Shown here: piece by piece, positions 1 through 6,933 of the stretch
Position numbering within the stretch: the stretch's first letter is position 1
How the letters are laid out: each line of letters begins with the position of its first letter
Origin: Desulfoluna sp.
GTDB taxonomy: Bacteria; Desulfobacterota; Desulfobacteria; Desulfobacterales; Desulfolunaceae
Reading direction: 5' to 3'
Length of the DNA stretch: 40,972 nt
Assembly: GCF_030145185.1 (NCBI RefSeq)
Contig: NZ_JAQYWB010000051.1
Coordinates: 1-40,972, forward strand
Made by a program: the position numbers and the translations under genes
The notes under the pieces: model-generated
The model's input: the letters and a program-made list of their open reading frames with translations, nothing else
Told to the model about the DNA's origin: nothing
Database searches by the model: none

Positions 1-342
1 GCGCTCCGTTTCGGTCCATCTTTCTCGTTTTTTTTAAGATTGTGGACAAACAATGACCAAGGCCACTAAAAGCCTCCGGCGGCAAGGTGTGCCACCTTGA
101 AAGCGGGTCAAGAAGCCGGCGCGCCCGCAAACGTTGTTGGGCATGACCATCAGGAAAACCATGGAAAGGGGCCGAGGGACCCTTCACTGTTTACCAAGCA
201 TAGAATGCGCTTGCGCACCAAAACGGCTGGCACCCTACCTCCAAATTCATGTGGAAAATCATCGACACTCGCCCTGATTTTTATCAGCCGGAGCGTAGCG
301 ACCCCACAACCAAGAACCAAGCACCAACTTTAAGGAACACCC
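1..342. other. Gene-free left edge
   Basis: I see no convincing coding sequence here; the short open frames lack a plausible ribosome site and resemble nothing I know. The stretch holds one copy of a 37-bp dispersed repeat at 72-108 and a small palindrome near 206-217 (TGCGC-TT-GCGCA). The segment at about 291-305 (GGAGCGTAGCGACCCC) resembles one near 33741-33753, so the region looks like ordinary repeat-bearing intergenic DNA. Confidence 0.6.
72..108 (+). repeat. 37-bp dispersed hairpin repeat, copy 1
   Basis: This segment starts GCCTCCGGCGGC and contains the hairpin CAAGGTG-TGC-CACCTTG followed by AAAGCGGGT. The same 37 bases, with one difference in the hairpin loop, occur in inverted orientation at 1095-1131. 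The core GCCGCYGGAGGCAT of the opposite strand also appears near 33567-33580. It behaves like a short intergenic palindromic repeat; I cannot name the family. Confidence 0.7.
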
Positions 343-789
343 ATGAAACTTCACATCTGGCCCCCGGTCTGGCTCACTCTAATGGCCACCCTGGCCTTCT
401 TCACCGACCGACTGCTGCCCGGCCTTCGCCTCCCCGGAGCCCCCTTTTACCTCACCGGACCCATCTTGTGGATTCCGGCCCTCTGGCTGTTCTGGCATGC
501 CTGCGACCGATTCCATTCAGCCCACACCTCCACCCACCCCTTTACGCGACCCAACGTCTTCGTTATTCGTGGGCCTTACACAAACAGTCGAAACCCCATG
601 TACGTCGTGGCCCTTATGGTCCTGACCGGCTGGTGCGCGGTTCTTGGAAACCCCGCCACCCTGCCCTTTGTCTGGCTGCTGAAAAAAGTCCTGTACCAAT
701 TCGTTATTCGTGAAGAAGAGAAAATGCTCGAGGAGATGTTTAAGGGGAACTACCGGGACTATTGCCAAAGGGTTCCGAGATGGGTTTAA
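343..789 (+). CDS. Isoprenylcysteine carboxyl methyltransferase-like membrane protein
   Basis: This is a 148-residue integral membrane protein with N-terminal hydrophobic segments (about residues 8-27 and 36-55). The C-terminal half has the pattern of the ICMT/PEMT-like methyltransferase family: RGPYTNSRNPMY near residues 76-87, then a hydrophobic segment, then REEEKMLEEMFKGNYRDYCQRV. In this family the RNP-Y and EE-L-F-Y-Y-VPR motifs form the S-adenosylmethionine site at the membrane face. The substrate cannot be told from sequence; bacterial members are mostly uncharacterised. AAGGA lies eight bases before the ATG and supports the start. It stands alone, with the nearest gene convergent on the other strand. 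Confidence 0.8.
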   Translation: MKLHIWPPVWLTLMATLAFFTDRLLPGLRLPGAPFYLTGPILWIPALWLFWHACDRFHSAHTSTHPFTRPNVFVIRGPYTNSRNPMYVVALMVLTGWCAVLGNPATLPFVWLLKKVLYQFVIREEEKMLEEMFKGNYRDYCQRVPRWV

Positions 790-1112
790 AAATGATTCGG
801 CTGAGTGATTGATGATAATGTTGAGGTGTAACTCAAAACCGAGCATGGATCCCCGGCCTACGGCAATTCGGCGTGTAAGAGAAAGAGAAGGATGAGGTCA
901 ATAATTCGTCTTCGGTAGCCCCGAAAAGCCGGGGATGACGAACGCCTGAGTTATTCCTGTTAAAACCAATGGCTGAATTGGATTCTGCCCACCGACAGCT
1001 CGTGCACTTGTGACGCACTGTGCGTTTCCTTACACTTCACGCGAATGCGGACGCATTTCAGCCTTAATAAACGACGCCCGATGCGCAGTCGCAAACCCGC
1101 TTTCAAGGTGGC
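790..1112. other. Intergenic region with stem-loop at 905-942
   Basis: No gene is visible between the two convergent genes. At 905-942 an outer stem TTCGTC/GACGAA encloses an inner stem CCCCG/CGGGG. A GGATCCCCGGCC segment lies upstream at 847-858. This looks like a degenerate intergenic inverted repeat and could also help end transcription, but there is no clear T-tract. A tight palindrome AATGCG-GA-CGCATT sits near 1043-1056. Confidence 0.5.
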
Positions 1113-1131
1113 TCACCTTGCCGCCGGAGGC
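1095..1131 (-). repeat. 37-bp dispersed hairpin repeat, copy 2, overlapping a gene end
   Basis: Read on the minus strand, this matches the copy at 72-108 at 36 of 37 positions. It supplies the last codons and the TGA stop of the nucleotidyltransferase gene (the C-terminal residues PPAAR), so the repeat is partly coding. The hairpin CAAGGTG-AGC-CACCTTG falls right at the stop codon. Confidence 0.7.
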
Positions 1132-2462
1132 ATGCTTTTATCTATCAATCGGGCCGCTTCTATCAACAGCGCCTCCTTTTCATTGAGTTCCGGGGTCTCG
1201 ATGACCAGCTCCAGGAGGGCCTTTAGAAGGATTCCCACCTGGGGTCCCTGGGGAACCCCCACCTGGGTGATGAGGTCCTGGCCGCTGACGGCAAGATGGG
1301 CCAGGGAGAAGCCCCCTTTATGCCTGGCGGAAATTTCGGCGTAGACGGCACGGACCATAAGGCGCATCTCAGCAAGGGAGTACCCCCCCTTTTTCTTTCG
1401 ATTGGCCTTGCCGTCGGCGAACACCCCACGCATCCAGTCCCGCCAGGGAAGCTCGCTGTCGTTCAGGTCCCTGAGGATTCGGCGCACCGCCTTGGGAGTG
1501 GTGTCCGCATCGATACGACGCATATGGTGGCGCACTATTTTAGAGACAAAGGCACGCTGTCGATTGCTGAATCCCAGGCGTTCCAGGGTTTCATCCACCA
1601 GGGGCTCCCCTGCCTTTTCATGACCGATAAAGCGGATGCCGTTTTTTCCCTGGTCCACGCACCGTGGCTTGGCCACATCGTGGAGGGCCATGGCAAGCCG
1701 CAGCAGGGGGAATTTGGGAGAAATGGCATCGGTCGCCATCATCATATGCTCCCACACCGTCTCCTCGTGATGAGGCCCCCCGTCGTGCCCCACACTCTTC
1801 AGCATCTCAGGGAAGAGATACTTAAGAAGGCCGCCTTTTCGCAGGGTTTCAAAAAAAAGAGAGGGCGTCTCCCCGGCCATGGCTTTCAGCATTTCATGAT
1901 GAATCCGCTCCGGGGCCACAGCCGTCACCGCCTCGGCCCGGGCCACCATAGCAAAAAGGCTCTCTTCATCCATGGAGCCGGAAAGTTCCGAGACAAAGCG
2001 CGCCGCCCGCAAAAGCCGTAAGGGGTCCTCTTCGATCCGGGCTTTCGGGTCTCCGGTGAAACGAACGAGGCGGGCCTTCACATCGGCCATGCCCCCCCAG
2101 GGGTCGATGACATCAAGGGTCTCTGGACACCACGCCATGGCATTAAAGGTCAAATCTCTTCGCAGCAGGTCCTCCGTCAGACTCTCACCACGAAAGGTGG
2201 CCACCTCCACCCCATCCACGAGCACCAGGGGAAAGCTCCGGCCCACCGACTCGACCCGGCGGTCACTGAAAAGAGCCACAATGTCACGAGGGTGGGCATC
2301 CGTGGCAATATCGAGCTCTCGCACCGGACGGCCCAGCAGGCAATCCCGCACCGCGCCTCCAGCCACGACCGCTTCAAAACCCCGGCCCCGCAAGCGCGCC
2401 AGCACACGTAAAGCCGTCCCATGCGCCGAGAAGGCGTCCTGTTCAATCTTCACTCCATCCAT
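1113..2462 (-). CDS. CCA tRNA nucleotidyltransferase / poly(A) polymerase family protein
   Basis: The product is a class II nucleotidyltransferase of 449 residues that probably adds or repairs the CCA end of tRNA; a poly(A) polymerase role cannot be excluded. From the chosen start, residues 34-44 read AGGAVRDCLLG, followed by the metal-binding strand ELDIATDA, in which the usual first Asp is Glu (E49-L-D51). RRDLTFNAMAW and RLLRAARF follow, as in the family. An HD-type domain is indicated by ALHDVAKP. An upstream ATG at 2522 would add 20 residues, but homology starts later and ATG 2462 has an AGGATATCGGGG stretch just before it. The last codons lie inside a dispersed repeat. Confidence 0.88.
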   Translation of the reverse strand: MDGVKIEQDAFSAHGTALRVLARLRGRGFEAVVAGGAVRDCLLGRPVRELDIATDAHPRDIVALFSDRRVESVGRSFPLVLVDGVEVATFRGESLTEDLLRRDLTFNAMAWCPETLDVIDPWGGMADVKARLVRFTGDPKARIEEDPLRLLRAARFVSELSGSMDEESLFAMVARAEAVTAVAPERIHHEMLKAMAGETPSLFFETLRKGGLLKYLFPEMLKSVGHDGGPHHEETVWEHMMMATDAISPKFPLLRLAMALHDVAKPRCVDQGKNGIRFIGHEKAGEPLVDETLERLGFSNRQRAFVSKIVRHHMRRIDADTTPKAVRRILRDLNDSELPWRDWMRGVFADGKANRKKKGGYSLAEMRLMVRAVYAEISARHKGGFSLAHLAVSGQDLITQVGVPQGPQVGILLKALLELVIETPELNEKEALLIEAARLIDKSMPPAAR

Positions 2463-2528
2463 CCCCGATATCCTAAATAAAGTCCCAAAAACCTGCCTCT
2501 GCGGCAAGGGTGGCAAAGCCACATTCGC

Positions 2529-2899
2529 CCTCAGCCTTTCGCCTCTCGCCTCTCGCCTTTAGCCTTTAGCCTTTAGCCCTTCGCCTTTAGCCCTTCGCCC
2601 TTCGCCCTTAGCCTTTAGCCTTTAGCCTTTAGCCCTTAGCCCTTAGCCTTTAGCCCTTAGCCCTTAGCCCTTCGCCTTTAGCCCTTAGCCCTTAGCCCTT
2701 CGCCTTTAGCCCTTAGCCCTTAGCCCTTCGCCTTTAGCCTTTAGCCCTTCGCCTTTAGCCTTTAGCCTTTAGCCCTTAGCCCTTAGCCCTTAGCCCTTAG
2801 CCCTTAGCCCTTCGCCTTTAGCCTTTAGCCCTTCGCCTTTAGCCTTTAGCCTTTAGCCCTTCGCCTTTAGCCTTTAGCCTTTAGCCCTTAGCCCTTAGC
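2529..2899. repeat. Heptamer tandem array, 53 units
   Basis: The array holds 53 consecutive 7-bp units with no break in phase. Units are mainly CTTTAGC, CCTTAGC and CCTTCGC, with CTCTCGC and CTTTCGC variants at the left end. A 28-bp higher-order block (CTTTAGC, two CCTTAGC, CCTTCGC) is repeated three times in a row at 2648-2731, which points to growth by slippage or unequal exchange. On the minus strand TAA or TAG triplets recur through the array, so it is not a protein repeat. It lies 67 bp upstream of the nucleotidyltransferase start on that strand. Confidence 0.97.
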
Positions 2900-3258
2900 C
2901 CTATGATTTACAGCGGATCAGCCACAAATTCAAGCCGCAGAATCCCGGCCCATCCCTCCTTTCTTGTTGAATACGACGAAACGATTTTGTCGAGCCTAAA
3001 AAGTTGAGGTACAAAAAATCTTTTCCCTAATGCCTTGAAGAAATCTGGATTTGCATTATATTGGGACTTCCCCTGATGGACGGCAGGGGAAATACAACCG
3101 TTTTTACAGTCCCCACGAAACGAGGTGTGATCTTCATGTGTCGCTCGTGGAGAGTGTGAAAACCCGGACCATTTATCCGGTGACCTCATGACCCCTCGGG
3201 CTGAGAGCCAAGACGGCAAAAGCCTGTAGACTGAACTCACGAAGGAGCGTTAAGCACC
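2900..3258 (+). other. Gene-free leader region upstream of mrp
   Basis: I see no credible gene in this 359-bp stretch; an open frame on the minus strand (2908-3240) lacks recognisable features. A promoter candidate lies at 3035-3062. The following ~190 bases up to the mrp start contain several possible stems: CCGG-accatttat-CCGG at about 3163-3182, GGCT-gag-AGCC near 3199-3209 and GGC-aaaa-GCC near 3215-3224. A structured 5' leader is possible, but I cannot assign it to a known riboswitch class. Confidence 0.4.
3035..3062 (+). promoter_or_regulatory. Candidate sigma-70 promoter for mrp
   Basis: TTGAAG at 3035-3040 and TATATT at 3057-3062 are separated by 16 bp, a fair match to the -35 and -10 consensus. 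It would give a leader of roughly 190 nt before mrp. This is sequence resemblance only. Confidence 0.35.
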
Positions 3259-4107
3259 ATGATTCACGACAGTGTGGATAAGGCTAAAAAAGCCAAAGGC
3301 GGAAAATCCGACGCCGCCCAGGAACAGGAAAGGATGATCAAGGGCACTCTCTCCAAGATCAAAAACAAACTCTTTGTCATGAGCGGTAAAGGAGGGGTGG
3401 GCAAAAGCTCTATCTCCGCCAACCTCGCTGTAGGCCTGGCCGAAAAAGGCTTCAAGGTCGGACTCATGGATGTGGACCTCCACGGCCCCAGCATCGCTCA
3501 GATCATGGGACTCAGCGAACTTCTCGACATCAACGAAGAGAAAAAGCTGATCCCGGCCCAGAAAGGGCCCAACCTTAAGGTCATCACCATGCAGTGCCTC
3601 ATGCGCGAAGCCGATCAGGCCGTCATCTGGAGAGGCCCGGCCAAGGCGGGGATGATTCAGCAGTTCGTCACCCAGGTCGAATGGGGCGAGCTTGATTTTC
3701 TGGTTATTGATGCCCCTCCCGGAACCGGCGACGAGCCCTTGACGGTGGTTCAGACCATTCCCGAAGCCAAGGCCATCGTGGTCACCACGCCTCAGGAAGT
3801 GGCCCTTGCCGACGTACGCAAGTCCATCAACTTCTGCCAGACGGTCAAACTTGACGTGGTTGGCCTGGTGGAAAACATGGGACCCTTCACCTGCCCCGGC
3901 TGCAACACCAAAATCGCCCTCTTCAAAAGCGGCGGAGGCCTGACCACAGCCACCAAAATGGGCATCCCTTTCCTCGGCACCATCCCCTTCGACCCGGCCG
4001 TAGTGGAAGCCTCGGATGCAGGCACCCCCATTTTTACCAAGGACAAAAACAACGAGTTCTCCGTAGCCATTGAGACAATTATCGCAAAAATTGTCAAACA
4101 GCTGTAA
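3259..4107 (+). CDS. apbC: Mrp/NBP35 family P-loop ATPase (iron-sulfur carrier)
   Basis: This is a cytoplasmic ATPase of the Mrp/ApbC/NBP35 family, which binds and transfers iron-sulfur clusters to apoproteins. The deviant Walker A GKGGVGKS is at residues 43-50, DVDLHGPS follows at about 71-78, and DAPPGTGDEP is at 151-160. The family's C-x-x-C cluster ligands are present as Cys212 and Cys215 (FTCPGC). The length of 282 residues fits the short form, and there is no N-terminal MIP18-like domain. The N-terminal ~35 residues are lysine-rich and probably flexible. AAGGAG lies about 10 bases before the ATG. It appears to be a single-gene unit, followed by a GC-rich hairpin at 4119-4144. Confidence 0.93.
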   Translation: MIHDSVDKAKKAKGGKSDAAQEQERMIKGTLSKIKNKLFVMSGKGGVGKSSISANLAVGLAEKGFKVGLMDVDLHGPSIAQIMGLSELLDINEEKKLIPAQKGPNLKVITMQCLMREADQAVIWRGPAKAGMIQQFVTQVEWGELDFLVIDAPPGTGDEPLTVVQTIPEAKAIVVTTPQEVALADVRKSINFCQTVKLDVVGLVENMGPFTCPGCNTKIALFKSGGGLTTATKMGIPFLGTIPFDPAVVEASDAGTPIFTKDKNNEFSVAIETIIAKIVKQL

Positions 4108-4118
4108 GAATGAAGCCT

Positions 4119-4144
4119 GCCGGTCCGTGATTTTCCGGGCCGGC
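4119..4144 (+). terminator. GC-rich hairpin after mrp
   Basis: GCCGGTCCG (4119-4127) pairs with CGGGCCGGC (4136-4144), giving nine pairs including one G-T wobble and an 8-base loop. There is no T-tract after it, so it may be a weak or factor-assisted terminator or an RNA-stabilising element. Confidence 0.4.
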
Positions 4145-4193
4145 CCGCCCAGCCTTACCCCAGATCCTCTTCAAATAGTGCGGTCATAAAAAT

Positions 4194-5351
4194 ATGGACC
4201 CATCCGGCGCCACAATCAGACACCGCCTTGAACGGGTGGAAGAGCACCTGGCCTCCTTTGCGTCCAGATCCCGGAGTGCCCTTCGCCGACGGCCCGACAA
4301 AGCCGAGTCCACCGGCTACCGACCCTCCTACGCCGTCGACGTGGACCGAATCATCAACTCCCAAGCCTACACCCGCTACATCGACAAGACCCAGGTTTTT
4401 TCCCTCATCCAAAACGACCATCTTACCCATCGGGTGCTTCATGTGCAGTTGGTGTCCAGGATTGCACGGACCGTGGGCCGAGCCCTGGGCCTGAACGAAG
4501 ACCTCATTGAAGCCATCGCCCTGGGCCACGACATCGGCCACCCCCCCTTCGGCCACGAAGGAGAGCGTATCCTCTCCCTCCTCTCCAGGAATGCCGACCT
4601 CGGCCCCTTCCGTCACAACCTTCAAAGCGTCCGTTTTCTCGACACCATAGAAAAAGCGGGGAGAGGATGGAACCTCACCCTTCAAACCCTGGATGGCATC
4701 TTCTGCCACAACGGAGAGAGTCATGATGTGCCGCTCTCCCCGGATCTGACCAAAACATTCACCCGTTTTGATGAAGAGCTCAGGCGCATGGCGGAAGGCG
4801 AGCGTATCACGCCGATCCCCCTGACCCTGGAAGGGTGTGTGGTCAAATTTGCGGACACCATCAGTTACATCGGCCGAGACATCGAAGACGCCATCCGGCT
4901 TGGAATTATCCAGCGCACAGAGCTTCCCGCAGACTGCACACGGGTCCTGGGGCAAACCAACGGCACCATCGTCTACACCCTGGTCACCGATGTCATCACC
5001 CACAGCACCGGGGAGGTCATCCGCTACTCCCAGGAGGTGGCAGATGCCATGAAAGCCCTGAAATTATTTAACCTCGAGCGCATTTACATGAGCAAGGAGA
5101 TCAAGAAACATCTCGGCAACCTGACCGATCTTTTTACCCTCGTCTTCGATCGTTGCCTCAGCGACCTGCACCAGCAACGCGGGGACTCCCTGATCATCAA
5201 AAACTTCGTCAAAAAAATGCCCCCCGAATACCTGCAGGCCACCCCGCCAGCCATGGTGGTTCGAGACTTTGTCTCCGGTATGACCGACAACTATTTCCTG
5301 CGACTCTGTCCGGAAGAACGACGCCCCACGGTCATTCACCTCAAGCCATAA
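4194..5351 (+). CDS. dGTPase-like HD-domain nucleotide phosphohydrolase
   Basis: This 385-residue protein resembles the deoxyguanosinetriphosphate triphosphohydrolase family, which cleaves dNTPs to deoxynucleoside and triphosphate. Visible features are SQAYTRYIDKTQVF at 56-69, HLTHRVLHVQLVSRIAR at 76-92, the HD pair at His112-Asp113 within GHDIGHPPFGHEGE, and RHNLQSVRFL. FADTISYIGRDIEDAIRLG carries the downstream Asp expected of HD hydrolases. Length and motif order fit. The start ATG has only a weak ribosome site. It is 26 bp upstream of the UPF0280 gene on the same strand, so the two are probably co-transcribed. Confidence 0.85.
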   Translation: MDPSGATIRHRLERVEEHLASFASRSRSALRRRPDKAESTGYRPSYAVDVDRIINSQAYTRYIDKTQVFSLIQNDHLTHRVLHVQLVSRIARTVGRALGLNEDLIEAIALGHDIGHPPFGHEGERILSLLSRNADLGPFRHNLQSVRFLDTIEKAGRGWNLTLQTLDGIFCHNGESHDVPLSPDLTKTFTRFDEELRRMAEGERITPIPLTLEGCVVKFADTISYIGRDIEDAIRLGIIQRTELPADCTRVLGQTNGTIVYTLVTDVITHSTGEVIRYSQEVADAMKALKLFNLERIYMSKEIKKHLGNLTDLFTLVFDRCLSDLHQQRGDSLIIKNFVKKMPPEYLQATPPAMVVRDFVSGMTDNYFLRLCPEERRPTVIHLKP

Positions 5352-5377
5352 ACCCACATCCTGAGAAGCCTCGATCC

Positions 5378-6112
5378 ATGAAAAATCCACTTTTTAAAAA
5401 CCGGACCTATCGCCGTCTCTGTTCCAGGGAGAGCCTCATCTCCTTTCATGTCACCGTCAAAGAGACAGACCTGGCCATTTCCGCGGCCCGTGACCTCAGC
5501 CACGAGGCCATCCATGCCATCCTTGACTGCCGAACTCCCCTTGAGACATGGATTGCCGACCACCCCTCATTTGCCACCTCCCTGGCCCCCATCCCGATCA
5601 CCGGGCCGGCACCGGCCCTCATCCGCACCATGGCGGAGGCCTCGCAAAAAGCCGGGGTCGGCCCCATGGCCGCTGTGGCCGGAGCCCTCTCCGAAGCTGT
5701 GGGGCGCGCGCTCCTCCCCCTCTCTTCCGAGGTGATCGTGGAAAACGGCGGGGACACCTTCCTGGCTGTCACCGGAAACACCACCGTGGCCCTTCATGCG
5801 GGAGACTCCCCCTTTTCCATGAAGGTAGGTCTCTCGTTTAAAGACGTGCAGAGCCCCTTTGCTGTTTGTACCTCCTCCGGAACCCTGGGACACTCCTTAA
5901 GCTTCGGTAAAAGCGACGCCGTCTGTGTCGTCTCCGCCTCGGGAGCCCTTGCCGACGCAGCCGCCACGTCCATCGGAAACCGGGTCAAGGATGCCGGGTC
6001 CATTGATCAGGCCATGGACTACGGAAAAACCATTGAGGGCGTCAAGGGCCTTGTGATTGTGGTGGGCTCCCGCATCGGGTTCTGGGGAAACCTTGAGCTG
6101 ATACGCCTCTGA
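5378..6112 (+). CDS. UPF0280 family protein
   Basis: This 244-residue protein matches the UPF0280 family, a group found in sulfate reducers and methanogens and related in fold to ApbE. Recognisable stretches are FKNRTYRRLC near the N terminus, GPMAAVAGALSEAVGR around residue 95, VIVENGGDTFLA around 118, and CTSSGTLGHSLSFGKSDAVCV around 164-184. The alternating glycines and aspartates suggest a nucleotide or flavin pocket, but no reaction is established. I chose the ATG at 5378 because it starts where the family does; an open frame extends upstream into the preceding gene in another frame. It lies just after the dGTPase-like gene. Confidence 0.82.
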   Translation: MKNPLFKNRTYRRLCSRESLISFHVTVKETDLAISAARDLSHEAIHAILDCRTPLETWIADHPSFATSLAPIPITGPAPALIRTMAEASQKAGVGPMAAVAGALSEAVGRALLPLSSEVIVENGGDTFLAVTGNTTVALHAGDSPFSMKVGLSFKDVQSPFAVCTSSGTLGHSLSFGKSDAVCVVSASGALADAAATSIGNRVKDAGSIDQAMDYGKTIEGVKGLVIVVGSRIGFWGNLELIRL

Positions 6113-6354
6113 ACGTGGACTCATTTCCTCCATGAACCGGCACGAAAGAGCCCGTCCGCCAAGCCCCTCCAAGAAAAAAAGGTTGAATTCTTCAGACAAA
6201 AAGCGTATGTGAATCGAACAGTATTTTTGTCAAATTGCCTGCCGATTCGATACGCCAAACCCGTCCGCCACCATCCGACGGACCGCGCCCCTTACGCAGG
6301 CCACGTAACCCCTGCCGACGGACAAAACCGGGCACGACACTATGGAGACACACC

Positions 6355-6750
6355 ATGAAAAAATTCAAAATCGCTCTGTTATTTTTGATTCTCGCCGCTC
6401 TGTTTGTCGTTGTCTATCAAAACTGGACCTTCTTCAGTGCCAAACAGATATTGGCTGTCGATCTCAAGATGAAAACCTTTCAGACCCCTGACATCGCCAC
6501 CGGGCTCTATTTCCTCGGGTCCTTTCTTATTGGTTTTCTTCTGGCATACACCGCCGGCCTCATGGCCCGATTCAAGACCAAGAAAGCGGCCAAAGAACTC
6601 AACGCCGTGATCGACTCTCAGCAGGAAAAAATTTCCACCCTCCGCGGTGAAATGGACCTCCTGAAAAGACGCCCTGTAGCACAGGAGACCACCCCTGTTG
6701 AAGAAGCCATGATACCCGGAGAGACGGAAGCGGCCCCCCAGCAGGGCTGA
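6355..6750 (+). CDS. LapA-domain small membrane protein
   Basis: The 131-residue product has two membrane segments, about residues 5-23 and 47-68, joined by a short loop (VYQNWTFFSAKQ...VDLKMKTFQTPD). A cytoplasmic coiled-coil tail follows at about 75-108. The QNW element after the first helix and the second helix with GSFLIGFLLAY are typical of the LapA (DUF1049) family, linked in enterobacteria to lipopolysaccharide assembly. The tail after residue 108 is acidic and low in complexity. The ATG at 6355 follows TATGGAGACACACC, a fair ribosome site. A much longer open frame upstream (to 6235) has no family support. Confidence 0.8.
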   Translation: MKKFKIALLFLILAALFVVVYQNWTFFSAKQILAVDLKMKTFQTPDIATGLYFLGSFLIGFLLAYTAGLMARFKTKKAAKELNAVIDSQQEKISTLRGEMDLLKRRPVAQETTPVEEAMIPGETEAAPQQG

Positions 6751-6851
6751 TTTCCTCGTCCCGTTTCATCATTGTAATTAAACGCCCAGGGGATCCGCCC
6801 GTTTTAAGCGGCCGCTGATATATGAGGCCATTTCTTTCAGGTGGCCCCGGC

Positions 6852-6857
6852 TATAAT
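6852..6857 (+). promoter_or_regulatory. Perfect TATAAT box upstream of mutS
   Basis: TATAAT at 6852-6857 is an exact -10 match, but there is no good -35 box 16-18 bp upstream (only CATTTC-like sequence). If used, the transcript would run straight through the hairpin at 6875-6899 before reaching mutS. It may be fortuitous. Confidence 0.3.
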
Positions 6858-6874
6858 CCATTCCAGAGCCGTTT

Positions 6875-6906
6875 ACGCCGCGCCCAATCAGCGCGGCGTT
6901 TGTTTT
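6875..6906 (+). terminator. Intrinsic terminator between lapA-like gene and mutS
   Basis: ACGCCGCGC (6875-6883) and GCGCGGCGT (6891-6899) form a perfect nine-pair stem with a 7-base loop, followed by a T-rich run TTGTTTT. It ends transcription from the LapA-like gene. Because it lies inside the GTG-started extension of the mutS frame (6841), it argues against that start and for the ATG at 6934. Confidence 0.8.
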
Positions 6907-6933
6907 CGGCGGGAAGCAACACCCAAAGCAAAC

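Noticed and set aside
2463-2522. 20-residue N-terminal extension of the nucleotidyltransferase
   Set aside because: The extra residues lie next to the heptamer array and match nothing in the family; the downstream ATG fits better.
2529-2899. CRISPR array
   Set aside because: Units are 7 bp without spacers, and no cas gene is present.
2908-3240. 110-aa ORF on the minus strand
   Set aside because: No ribosome site, no recognisable domain, and it overlaps the predicted promoter and leader of mrp.
3185-3250. TPP riboswitch upstream of mrp
   Set aside because: A CTGAGA string is present, but the second conserved block (GAACCTGA-like) and the overall stem layout are missing, and mrp is not a thiamine gene in the usual sense.
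6841-6933. GTG-started N-terminal extension of MutS
   Set aside because: It would translate through an intrinsic terminator hairpin, and MutS homology starts after 6934.
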